From Saccoglossus kowalevskii (Eukaryota > Hemichordata > Enteropneusta > Harrimaniidae), in assembly GCF_000003605.2 (NCBI RefSeq), contig NW_003156728.1:1-23068 (forward strand): DNA of 23,068 bases. Direction: 5' to 3'. The stretch's first letter is position 1, and each line of letters opens with the position of its first letter. The notes under the pieces were generated by a model. The model was given only the letters and a program-made list of their open reading frames with translations. It was not told the DNA's origin and did no database searches. Of the stretch, positions 1-10,089 are shown piece after piece. Position numbers and translations under genes: made by a program.

Positions 1-663
1 CCTTGTATGTGTTCAATATGCACTATCAGCCATATAACACCCTTGTATATGTTCACTATGTACTAACGCCAACATAACAGCTTGTATGTGTTCACTACGT
101 ACTAATAGCCACATAACACCCTTGTATGTGTTCACTATGTACTAACAGCCATATAACACCCTTGTATGCGTTCACTATGTACTAGCAGCCACATAACACC
201 CTTGTATGTGTTCAATGTGCACTAACAGCCACATAACACCCTTGTATGTGTTCACTATGTACTAACAGCCACATAACAGCCTTGTATGTGTTCACTATGT
301 ACTAATAGCCACATAACACCCTTGTATGTGTTCAATATGCACTATCAGCCATATAACACCCTTGTATATGTTCACTATGTACTAACGCCAACATAACAGC
401 CTTGTATGTGTTCACTATGTACTAACAGCCACATAACACCATTGTATGTGTTCACTATGTACTAACAACCACATAACAGCCTTGTATGTGTTCACTATGT
501 ACTAATAGCCACATAACACCCTTGTATGTGTTCAATATGCACTATCAGCCATATAACACCCTTGTATATGTTCACTATGTACTAACGCCAACATAACAGC
601 CTTGTATGTGTTCACTATGTACTAATAGCCACATAACACCCTTGTATGTGTTCACTATGTACT

Positions 664-786
664 GAAAATCTCATAAGAACCTTGTGTTCACTATGTACAA
701 GAAATCACATAACACCATTGTTTGTGTTCGCTATGTAATGGAAATTACATAGCACCCTCTTATGTGTTCTCTGCGTACTAGCTGCC
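664..786. repeat. HOR anchor block 1 (full, type A)
   Basis: This diverged block of three monomers plus part of a fourth begins GAAAATCTCATAAGAAC and ends in CTAGCTGCC. Its second monomer is a 36-bp form that lost four bases (CTTGTGTTCAC instead of CTTGTATGTGTTCAC). Its third monomer carries the inverted repeat at 730-753, with arms GCTATGTAAT and ATTACATAGC around GGAA. The subtype marker CATAAGAACC and the variant TTCTCTGCG are shared only with the block at 17939. Confidence 0.9.
730..753. repeat. Perfect 10-bp inverted repeat with GGAA loop
   Basis: The arms GCTATGTAAT and ATTACATAGC are exact reverse complements separated by GGAA, so single strands can fold into a 10-bp hairpin, and a transcript would have a GNRA-class tetraloop. 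The ordinary monomer has only a weak TATGT...ACATA dyad at the same place. The same element, always 66 bases into the anchor, occurs at 4679-4702, 6957-6980, 8989-9012, 10747-10770, 11865-11888, 13855-13878, 15650-15673, 18005-18028, 20919-20942 and 22196-22219. An imperfect copy lies at 2647-2670. No function is shown by the sequence. Confidence 0.9.
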
Positions 787-1560
787 ACATAACACCCTTG
801 TATGTGTTCAATATGCACTATCAGCTATAAAACACCCCTGTATGTGTTCACTATGTACTAGCAGCCACATAACACTTTTGTATGTGTACACTATGTACTA
901 GCAGCCACATAACACCCCTGTATGTGTTCAATATGTACGAACACCCACATAACATTTTTGTATGTGGCACTATGTACTAGCAGCCACGTAACAACCTTGT
1001 ATGTGTTCACTATGTACTAACAGCCACATAACACCCTTGTATGTGTTCACTGTGTACTAACAACCATATAACACCCTCGTATGTGTTCACTCTGTACCAA
1101 CAGCCATATAACACCCTTGTATGTGTTCACGATGTACTAACAGCCATATTACACCCCTTTATGTGTTCACTACGTACTGGCTGCCATATAGCACCCTTGT
1201 ATGTGTTCAGTATGTACTGGCTGCCATATAACACCCTTTTATGTGTTCAATATGTACTAGCTGCCATATAACCCCTTGTATGTGTTCACTCTGTACTAAC
1301 AGCCATATAACACCCTTGTATGTGTTCACTATGTACTAACAGCCATATAACACCCCTGTATGTGTTCACTATGTACTAACAACCACATAACACCCTTGTA
1401 TATATCCACTATGTACTATCAGCCATATAACACCCCTGTATGTGTTCACTATGTACTAACAGCCATAAAACACCTCTTCTATGTGTACACTATGTACTAA
1501 CAGCCACATAACACCCTTGTATGTGTTCACTATGTACTAACAGCCACATAACACCCCTGT

Positions 1561-2316
1561 ATGTGTTCACTATGTACTAACAGCCATATAACACCCTTGT
1601 ATGAGTTCACTATGTACTAACAGCCATATAACACCCCTGTATGTGTTCACTATGTACTAACAGCCACATAACACCCTTGTATATATCCACTATGTACTAA
1701 CAGCCATTTTACACCCCTGTATGTGTTCACTATGTACTAACAGCCATATAACACCTCTTCTATGTGTACACTATGTACTAACATCCACATAACACCCTTG
1801 TATGTGTTCATTATGTACTAAGAGCCTCATAACACCCCTGTATGTGTTCACTATGTACTAACAGCCATATAACACCCTTGTATGTTTTCACTGTGTACCA
1901 ACAGCCATATAACACCCTTGTATATATTCACTATGTACTAACAGACATATAACACCCATGTATGTGTTCACTATGTACTAACAGCCACATAACACCCTTG
2001 TATGTGTTCATTATGTACTAACAGCCATATAACACCCTTGTATGTGTTTACTATGCACTAACAGCCATATAACACCCTTGTATGTGTTCACTGTGTACTA
2101 ACAGTCACATAACAGCCTTGTATGTGTTCACTATGTACTAATAGCCACATAACACCCTTGTATGTGTTCAATATGCACTATCAGCTATATAACACCCTTG
2201 TATATGTTCACAATGTACTAACGCCAACATAACAGCCTTGTATGTGTTCACTATGTACTAATAGCCACATGACACCCTTGTATGTGTTCACTATGTACTG
2301 ACAGCCATATAACACC
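1561..2316. repeat. Right part of type A copy 1, single-copy form of the 161-bp block
   Basis: The monomer order here matches 18992-19752 at a constant offset of 17436, with TATGAGTTCAC at about 1600, the TATATATCC monomer near 1680, CATTTTACAC near 1709, TAAGAGCCTCAT near 1829 and TGTTTACTATGCAC near 2046. Just upstream, the four-monomer block that is present twice in the distal copy is present once, at about 1355-1515. The right edge is a recombination junction at about 2317. Confidence 0.8.
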
Positions 2317-2580
2317 CCTGTTTGTGTTCACTATGTACTAACAGCCATAAAACACCTCTTCTATGTGTACACTATGTACTAACAGCCACATAACAGCCTT
2401 GTATGTGTTCACTATGTACTAATAGCCACATAACACCCTTGTATGTGTTCAATATGTACTATCAGCCATATAACACCCTTGTATATGTTCACTATGTACT
2501 AACGCCAACATAACAGCCTTGTATGTGTTCACTATGTACTAATAGCCACATAACACCCTTGTATGTGTTCACTATGTACT

Positions 2581-2703
2581 GAAAATCTCATAACAACCTT
2601 GTGTTCACTATGTATAAGAAATCACATAACACCATTGTTTGTGTTCGCTATGTAATGGAAATTACATATCACCCTCTTATGTGTTCACTGCGTACTAGCT
2701 GCC
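2581..2703. repeat. HOR anchor block 2 (full, damaged hairpin)
   Basis: This is a full-length 123-bp anchor with marker CATAACAACC and the private variant TATAAGAAAT. The inverted repeat at 2647-2670 has one arm changed (ATTACATATC), which breaks the second base pair from the base of the stem. The downstream variant CAATAAGCAC near 2726 is shared with the block at 20853, its closest relative. Confidence 0.9.
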
Positions 2704-2995
2704 ACATAACACCCTTGTATGTGTTCAATAAGCACTATCAGCTATAAAACACCCCTGTATGTGTTCACTATGTACTAGCAGCCACATAACACCTATGTAT
2801 GTGTTCACTATGTACGAACACCCACATAACACTTTTGTATGTGTGCACTATGTACTAGCAGCCACATAGCACCCCTGTATGTGTTCAATATGTACGAACA
2901 CCCACATAACATTTTTGTATGTGGCACTATGTACTAGCAGCCACGTAACACCCTTGTATGTGTTCATTAAGTACTATCTGCCACATAACACCCTT

Positions 2996-3590
2996 GTATG
3001 TGATCACTATGCACTAACAGCCATATAACACCCTTGTATGTGTTCACTGTGTACTAACAGTCACATAACAGCCTTGTATATGTTCACTATGTACTAATAG
3101 CCACATAACACCCTTGTATGTGTTCAATATGCACTATCAGCTATATAACACCCTTGTATATGTTCACAATGTACTGACGCCAACATAACAGCCTTGTATG
3201 TGTTCACTATGTACTAATAGCCACATGACACCCTTGTATGTGTTCACTATGTACTAACAGCCACATAACAGCCTTGTATGTGTTCACTATGTACTAACAG
3301 CCATATAACACCCTTGTATGCGTTCACTATGTACAGCCATATATCATCCTTGTATGTGTTCACTATGTACTAACAACCATATAACACCATCGTATGTGTT
3401 CACTCTGTACCAACAGCCATATAACACCCTTGTATGTGTTCACGATGTACTAACAGCCATATTACACCCCTTTATGTGTTCACTACGTACTGGCTGCCAT
3501 ATAGCACCCTTGTATGTGTTCAGTATGTACTGGCTGCCATATAACACCCTTTTATGTGTTCAATATGTACTAGCTGCCATATAACCCCTT
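2996..3590. repeat. Mosaic satellite segment between types A and B
   Basis: This stretch of ordinary monomers is built from pieces seen elsewhere. About 3011-3230 repeats 2055-2274, including CACAATGTAC and CATGACACCC. About 3250-3348 matches the type C lead-in at 20250-20347, including the 36-bp monomer. About 3380-3584 matches 1067-1271, the run with CTCTGTACCAAC and TACTGGCTGCC. The switches show at least two past exchanges. No gene or other element is visible. Confidence 0.75.
3313..3348. repeat. 36-bp monomer variant (4-bp deletion)
   Basis: In this monomer TACTAACAGCC is shortened to TACAGCC, and it ends in ATATCATC. The same deletion is found at 20312-20347 and 22702-22737. It is a useful private marker tying the three places together by descent. 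Confidence 0.9.
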
Positions 3591-5720
3591 GTATGTGTTC
3601 ACTCTGTATTAACAGCCATATAACACCCTTGTATGTGTTCACTATGTACTAACAGCCATATAACACCCCTGTATGTGTTCACTATGTACTAACAACCACA
3701 TAACACCCTTGTATATATCCACTATGTACTAACAGCCATATAACACCCCTGTATGTGTTCACTATGTACTAACAGCCATAAAACACCTCTTCTATGTGTA
3801 CACTATGTACTAACAGCCACATAACACCTTTGTATGTGTTCACTATGTACTAACAGCCACATAACACCCTTGTATGTGTTCACTATGTACTAACAGCCAC
3901 ATAACTGCCTTGTATGTGTTCACTATGTACTAACAGCCACATAACACCCCTGTATGTGTTCAATATGCACTATCAGCCATATAACACCCTTGTATCTGTT
4001 CACTATGTACTATCAGCCATTTTACACCCCTGTATGTGTTCACTATGTACTAACAGCCATATAACACCTCTTCTATGTGTACACTATGTACTAACATCCA
4101 CATAACACCCTTGTATGTGTTCACTATGTACTAACAGCCTCATAACACCCCTGTATGTGTTCACTATGTACTAACAGCCATATAACACCCTTGTATGTTT
4201 TCACTGTGTACCAACAGCCATATAACACCCTTGTATATATTCACTATGTACTAACAGACATATAACACCCATGTATGTGTTCACTATGTACTAACAGCCA
4301 CATAACACCCTTGTATGTGTTCATTATGTACTAACAGCCATATAACACCCTTGTATGTGTTCACTATGCACTAACAGCCATAGAACACCCTTGTATGTGT
4401 TCACTGTGTACTAACAGTCACATAACAGCCTTGTATGTGTTCACTATGTACTAATAGCCACATAACACCCTTGTATGTGTTCAATATGCACTATCAGCCA
4501 TATAACACCCTTGTATATGTTCACTATGTACTAACGCCAACATAACAGCCTTGTATGTGTTCACTATGTACTAATAGCCACATAACACCCTTGTATGTGT
4601 TCACTATGTACTGAAAATCTCATAATAACCTTGTGTTCACTATGTACTAGAAATCACATACCACCATTGTTTGTGTTCGCTATGTAATGGAAATTACATA
4701 GCACCCTCTTATGTGTTCACTGCGTACTAGCTGCCACATAACACCCTTGTATGTGTTCAATATGCACTATCAGCTATATAACACCCCTGTATGTGTTCAA
4801 TATGTACGAACACCCACATAACATTTTTGTATGTGGCACTATGTACTAGCAGCCACGTAACACCCTTGTATGTGTTCAATAAGTACTATCTGCCACATAA
4901 CACCCTTGTATGTGTTCACTATGTACTTAAAGCCAGATAACAACCTTGTATGTGTTCAATGTGCACTATCAGCCATATAACATCCCTGTATGTGTTCACT
5001 ATGTACTATCTGCCACATAACACCCTTCTATGTGATCACTAAGTACTAAGAGCCACATAACACCCTAGTATGTGTTCACTATGTACTAACAACCATATAA
5101 CACCCTTGTATGTGTTCACTATGTACTAACAGCCATATAACACCCTTGTATGTGTTCACTATGTACTAACAGCCACATAACACCCTTGTATGTGTTCACT
5201 ATGTAGTAACAGCCATTTAACACTCTTGTATGCGTTCACTATGTACTGACAGCCATATAACATCCTTGTATGTGCTCACTGTGTACTGACAGCCATATAA
5301 CACACCTTGTATTTGTTCACTATGTACTAATAGCCATATAACACCCTTGAATGTGTTCAATATGTACTTGCTGCCATATAACACCCTTGTATGTGTTCAA
5401 TATGTACTAGCTGCCATATAACACCCTTGTATGTGTTCACTCTGTACTAACAGCCATATAACACCCCTGTATGTGTTCACGATGTACTAACAGCCATATA
5501 ACACCCCTGTATGTGTTCACTATGTACTATCAGCCACATAACACCCTTGTATGTGTTCACTATGTACTAGCAGCCACATAACACCCCTGTATGTGTTCAA
5601 TATGTACGAACACCCACATAACACTTTTGTATGTGGCAATATGTACTAGCAGCCACTTAACACCCTTGTATGTGTTCAATAAGTACTATCTGCCACATAA
5701 CACCCTTGTATGTGTTCACT
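3591..5720. repeat. Higher-order repeat type B, copy 1
   Basis: The order of variants from the CATTTTACAC monomer (4018) through anchor 3 to the TTAAAGCCAGATAAC monomer near 5730 matches 13274-14875 and 15070-16670. The anchor-to-anchor offset to the middle copy is 9176. Compared with the other two type B copies it keeps two extra monomers (80 bp) between 4018 and the anchor, and has one extra monomer near 5200 with TAGTAACAGCCATTTAAC. Its upstream part, 3591-4000, resembles 1266-1680 of type A. Confidence 0.75.
4613..4735. repeat. HOR anchor block 3 (full, type B)
   Basis: This 123-bp anchor has the subtype markers CATAATAACC, TACTAGAAAT and CATACCACC. The last two are shared with anchors 10 and 11, which defines type B. 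The inverted repeat is intact at 4679-4702. Confidence 0.9.
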
Positions 5721-6299
5721 ATGTACTTAAAGCCAGATAACAACCTTGTATGTGTTCAATGTGCACTATCAGCCATATAACATCCCTGTATGTGTTCACT
5801 ATGTACTATCTGCCACATAACACCCTTCTATGTGATCACTAAGTACTAAGAGCCACATAACACCCTTGTATGAGTTCACTATGTACTAACAACCATATAA
5901 CACCCTTGTATGTGTTCACTATGTACTAACAGCCATATAACACCCTTGTATGTGTTCACTATGTACTAACAGCCACATAACAGCCTTGTATGTGTTCACT
6001 ATGTACTAACAGCCATATATCATCCTTGTATGTGTTCACTGTGTACTGACAGCCATATAACACCCCTAGTATGTGTTCACTATGTACTAATAGCCATATA
6101 ACACCCTTGTATGTGTTCAATATGTACTTGCTGCCATATAACACCCGTGTGTGTGTTCAATATGTACTAGCTGCCATATAACACCCTTGTATGTGTTCAC
6201 TCTGTACTAACAACCATATAACATCCTTGTATGTGTTCACTATGTACTAACAGCCATATAACACCCTTGTATGTGTTCACTATGTACTAACAGCCACAT
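5721..6299. repeat. Satellite segment holding the first of two 361-bp units
   Basis: The sequence 5939-6299 is followed by a near copy at 6300-6660, a step of 361 bp: nine monomers plus one base gained in CCCCTAGTATG. The two units differ at scattered bases, for example CCCGTGTGTG at 6144 and CCCGTGTATG at 6505. The same doublet exists at about 9730-10450, so it formed before that larger duplication. No other element is visible. Confidence 0.75.
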
Positions 6300-7467
6300 A
6301 ACAGCCTTGTATGTGTTCACTATGTACTAACAGCCATATAACACCCTTGTATGCGTTCACTATGTACTGACAGCCATATATCATCCTTGTATGTGTTCAC
6401 TGTGTACTGACAGCCATATAACACCCCTAGTATGTGTTCACTATGTACTAATAGCCATATAACACCCTCGTATGTGTTCAATATGTACTTGCTGCCATAT
6501 AACACCCGTGTATGTGTTCAATATGTACTAGCTGCCATATAACACCCTTGTATGTGTTCACTCTGTACTAACAGCCACATAACACCCTTGTATATATCCA
6601 CTATGTACTAACAGCCATATAACACCCCTGTATGTGTTCACTATGTACTAACAGCCATAAAACACCTCTTCTATGTGTACACTATGTACTAACAGCCACA
6701 TAACAGTCATGTATGTGTTCACTATGTACTAATAGCCACATAACACCCTTGTATGTGTTCAATATGTACTATCAGCCATATAACACTCTTGTATATGTTC
6801 ACTATGTACTAACGCCAACATAACAGCCTTGTATGTGTTCACTATGTACTAATAGCCACATAAAACCCTTGTATGTGTTCACTATGTACTGAAAATCTCA
6901 TAACTACCTTGTGTTCACTATGTACAAGAAATCACATAACACCATTGTTTGTGTTCGCTATGTAATGGAAATTACATAGCACCCTCTTATGTGTTCACTG
7001 CGTACTAGCTGCCACATAACACCCTTGTATGTGTTCAATATGCACTATCAGCTATAAAACACCCCTGTATGTGTTCACTATGTACTAGCAGCCACATAAC
7101 ACCTATGTATGTGTTCATTATGTACGAACACCCACATAACACTTTTGTATGTGTGCACTATGTACTAGCAGCAACATAACACCCCTGTATGTGTTCAATA
7201 TGTACGAACACCCACATAACATTTTTGTATGTGGCACTATGTACTAGCAGCCACGTAACACCCTTGTATGTGTTCAATAAGTACAATCTGCCACATAACA
7301 CCCTTGTATGTGTTCACTATGTACTTAAAGCCAGATAACAACCTTGTATGTGTTCAATGTGCACTATCAGCCATATAACATCCCTGTATGTGTTCACTAT
7401 GTACTATCTGCCACATAACACCCTTCTATGTGATCACTAAGTACTAAGAGCCACATAACACCCTTGT
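6300..7467. repeat. Higher-order repeat type C, copy 1
   Basis: Type C runs from the ATGCGTTCAC/ATATATCATCC monomers through CCCCTAGTATG, TACTTGCTGCC, the TATATATCC monomer, the 41-bp CTCTTCTATG monomer and anchor 4, to the TTCTATGTGATC monomer. Markers of the lineage are CATAACTACC in the anchor and AGCAACATAAC near 7170. This copy is closest to 21539-22529, with which it shares ACAGTCATG (6704), TTCATTATGTACGAAC (7115) and TACAATCTGCC (7282). It also matches 11208-12375 at a constant offset of 4908. Confidence 0.85.
6891..7013. repeat. HOR anchor block 4 (full, type C)
   Basis: This 123-bp anchor begins GAAAATCTCATAACTACC and has TACAAGAAAT. The inverted repeat is intact at 6957-6980. It is preceded by CATAAAACCC, a variant also seen before anchors 8, 13 and 14. 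Confidence 0.9.
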
Positions 7468-8046
7468 ATGTGTTTACTATGTACTAGCAACCATATAACA
7501 CCCTTGTATGTGTTCACTCTGTACCAACAGCCATATAACACCCTTGTATGTGTTCACGATGTAGTAACAGCCATATTACACCCCTTTATGTGTTCACTAC
7601 GTACTGGCTGCCATATAACACCCTTGTATGTGTTCAGTATGTACTGGCTGCCATATAACACCCTTTTATGTGTTCAATATGTACTAGCTGCCATATAACA
7701 CCTTGTATGTGTTCACTCTGTACTGACAGCCATATAACACCCTTGTATGTGTTCACTATGTACTAACAGCCATATAACACCCCTGTATGTGTTCACTATG
7801 TACTAACAGCCACATAACACCCTTGTATATATCCACTATGTACTAACAGCCATATAACACCCCTGTATGTGTTCACTATGTACTGAAAATCTCATAACAA
7901 CCTTGTGTTCACTATGTACTAGAAATCACATAACACCCTCTTATGTGTTCACTGTGTACTAGCTGCCACATAACACCCTTGTATGTGTTCAATATGCACT
8001 ATCAGCTATATAACACCTCTGTATGTGTTCACTATGTACTAACAGC
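7468..8046. repeat. Satellite segment with shortened anchor, duplicated at 12376
   Basis: This stretch follows type C copy 1 and is repeated at 12376-12953 at the same 4908-bp offset. It starts with the TAGCAACC monomer and the CTCTGTACCAAC/TACTGGCTGCC run (also at 1080-1271, 3390-3584 and 18350-18546), then carries the 83-bp short anchor. The match to the distal copy breaks down at about 8046. Confidence 0.8.
7885..7967. repeat. HOR anchor block 5 (short, hairpin monomer deleted)
   Basis: This anchor is 83 bp instead of 123 bp: exactly the 40-bp monomer that carries the inverted repeat is missing. The join lies in the CACC that flanks that monomer on both sides in full anchors, as expected for slippage between direct repeats. 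It also has CTGTGTACTAG instead of CTGCGTACTAG. The only other short anchor is at 12793-12875. Confidence 0.9.
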
Positions 8047-8440
8047 CACATATCATCTATGTATGTGTTTGCTGAGTACGAATACCCACATAACCCTTTT
8101 TATGTGTGCACTATGTACTAGCAGCCACATAACACCCTTGTATGTGTTCAATAAGTACTATCTGCCACATAACACCCTTGTATGTGTTCACTATGTACTT
8201 AAAGCCACATAACAACTTTGTATGTGTTCAATGTGCACTACCAGCCATATAACATCCCTGTATGTGTTCACTATGTACTATCTGCCACATAACACACTTC
8301 TATGTGATCACTAAGTACTAAGAGCCACATAACACCCTCGTATGTGTTCACTATGTACTAACAACCATATAACACCCTTGTATGTGTTCACTATGTACTA
8401 ACAGCCACATAACACCCTTGTATGTGTTCACTATGCACTT
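8047..8440. repeat. Satellite segment with the most diverged monomers
   Basis: About 8046-8100 holds unusual monomers (CATATCATCTATG, GTTTGCTGAGTACGAATACC, CATAACCCTTTTTATG) with more differences per unit than elsewhere. From about 8106 the order matches 19923-20250, including TACTTAAAGCCACATAACAA and the TTCTATGTGATC monomer. Nothing but satellite is present. Confidence 0.7.
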
Positions 8441-9540
8441 ACAGCCATATAACACCCTTGTATGCGTTCACTATGTACTGACAGCCATATAACATCCTTT
8501 GTATGTGTTCACTGAATACTGACAGCCATATAACACCCCTAGTATGTGTTCACTATGTACTAATAGCCATATAACACCCTTGTATGTGTTCAATATGTAC
8601 TTGCTGCCATATAACACCCGTGTATGTGTTCAATATGTACTAGCTGCCATATAACACCCTTGTATGTGTTCACTCTGTACTAACAGCCACATAACACCCT
8701 TGTATATATCCACTATGTACTAACAGCCATATGACACCCCTGAATGTGTTCATTATGTACTAACAGCCATAAAACACCTCTTCTATGTGTACACTATGTA
8801 CTAACAGCCATATAACACTCTTGTATATGTTCACTATGTACTAACGCCAACATAACAGCCTTGTATGTGTTCACTATGTACTAATAGCCACATAACACCC
8901 TTGTATGTGTTCACTATGTACTGAAAATCTCATAACTACCTTGTGTTCACTATGTACAAGAAATCACATAACACCATTTTTTGTGTTCGCTATGTAATGG
9001 AAATTACATAGCACCCTCTTATGTGTTCACTGCGTACTAGCTGCCACATAACACCATTGTATGTGTTCAATATGCACTATCAGCTATAAAACACCCCTGT
9101 ATGTGTTCACTATGTACTAGCAGCCACATAACACCTATGTATGTGTTCACTATGTACGAACACCCACATAACACTTTTGTATGTGTGCACTATGTACTAG
9201 CAGCAACATAACACCCCTGTATGTGTTCAATATGTACGAACACCCACATAACATTTTTGTATGTGGCACTATGTACTAGCAGCCACGTAACACCCTTGTA
9301 TGTGTTCAATAAGTACTATCTGCCACATAACACCCTTGTATGTGTTCACTATGTACTTAAAGCCAGATAACAACCTTGTATGTGTTCAATGTGCACTATC
9401 AGCCATATAACATCCCTGTATGTGTTCACTGTGTACTATCTGCCACATAACACCCTTCTATGTGATCACTAAGTACTAAGAGCCACATAACACCCTTGTA
9501 TGTGTTTACTATGTACTAGCAACCATATAACACCCTAGTA
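8441..9540. repeat. Higher-order repeat type C, copy 2
   Basis: This copy follows the type C order and matches 6781-7500 at an offset of 2032 from about 8813 rightward. Left of that point the offset is about 2112, so two monomers (80 bp) have been lost near 8805, between the CTCTTCTATG monomer and the TATATGTTC monomer. AGCAACATAAC near 9203 confirms the lineage. It ends with the TGTTTACTATGTACTAGC monomer near 9503. Confidence 0.8.
8923..9045. repeat. HOR anchor block 6 (full, type C)
   Basis: This 123-bp anchor has the marker CATAACTACC. CATTTTTTGTG replaces the usual CATTGTTTGTG, a private change. The inverted repeat is intact at 8989-9012. Confidence 0.9.
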
Positions 9541-9800
9541 TGTGTTCACTCTGTACCAACAGCCATATAACACCCTTGTATGTGTTCACTATGTACTAAC
9601 AGCCTCATAACACCCCTGTATGTGTTCACTATGTACTAACAGCCATATAACACCCTTGTATGTTTTCACTGTGTACCCACAGCCATATAACACCCTTGTA
9701 TATGTTCACTATGTACTAACAGACATATAACACCCATGTATGTGTTCACTATGTACTAACAGCCACATAACAACCTTGTATGTGTTCATTATGTACTAAC
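9541..9800. repeat. Chimeric junction segment joining a type A/B piece to type C
   Basis: About 9580-9800 carries the order CAGCCTCATAAC, TGTTTTCACTGTG, CAGACATATAACACCCATG and TTCATTATG, found at 4130-4340, 1830-2030 and 13390-13590. At about 9800 it switches to the ATATATCATCC monomer of the 361-bp doublet. Upstream, it follows type C copy 2 at about 9575. Both edges are exchange junctions. Confidence 0.75.
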
Positions 9801-10089
9801 AGCCATATATCATCCTTGTATGTGTTCACTGTGTACTGACAGCCATATAACACCCCTAGTATGTGTTCACTATGTACTAATAGCCATATAACACCCTTGT
9901 ATGTGTTCAATATGTACTTGCTGCCATATAACACCCGTGTGTGTGTTCAATATGTACTAGCTGCCATATAACACCCTTGTATGTGTTCACTCTGTACTAA
10001 CAACCATATAACATCCTTGTATGTGTTCACTATGTACTAACAGCCATATAACACCCTTGTATGTGTTCACTATGTACTAACAGCCACAT
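9801..10089. repeat. First unit of a second 361-bp doublet
   Basis: This repeats about 6011-6299 at an offset of 3790, and is followed at +361 bp by its partner inside the next type C copy. Shared details include CCCGTGTGTG near 9934 and ACATCCTTG near 10011. Only satellite monomers are present. Confidence 0.8.

Larger units (their letters stand above)
1..2995. repeat. Higher-order repeat type A, copy 1 (left end cut by window)
   Basis: This stretch of about 75 monomers is matched, variant for variant, by 17275-21267. Shared private markers include TTCACTACGT near 91, the run of TGG variants near 1180-1220, CATTTTACAC near 1709, CACAATGTAC near 2209 and CATGACACCC near 2268. It holds anchors 1 and 2. 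Relative to the distal copy it lacks one base at about position 80, a 161-bp block (4 monomers) near 1550, a 796-bp block (about 20 monomers) at about 2317, and a single monomer near 2465. The match ends at about 2995, where the sequence switches to a different monomer order. Confidence 0.85.

Noticed and set aside
730-753. Rho-independent terminator or tRNA-like element
   Set aside because: The hairpin is AT-rich, has no T-run after it and sits inside a gene-free satellite. The GTTCAA strings resemble part of a tRNA B box but lack the rest, and no cloverleaf can be drawn.
1041-1271. Open frame of 76 codons, with close copies at 3318-3584, 7468-7698, 12376-12606 and 18316-18546
   Set aside because: It is a run of satellite monomers in which variants (TACTGG, CCAACAG, TACACC) happen to remove the two TAA stops of the consensus. 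Since 40 is not a multiple of 3, the frame cycles through all phases. There is no recognisable domain, and the copies recur only because the HOR is duplicated.
5959-6144. Minus-strand open frames of 61-79 codons here and at 6320, 9749, 10110, 11228, 14335, 19727, 20246, 21559 and 22636
   Set aside because: They are reverse-strand readings of the same monomers, and their recurrence follows the type B and C duplications. The minus-strand consensus has three stops per monomer, so these frames exist only where variants remove them. No start context, domain or unique sequence supports a gene.
7943-8212. The longest frame, 89 codons, plus strand
   Set aside because: It lies across the short anchor and the diverged monomers, where stops are lost by chance. 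It is not preserved in the duplicated segment at 12851 onward, as a real gene would tend to be.
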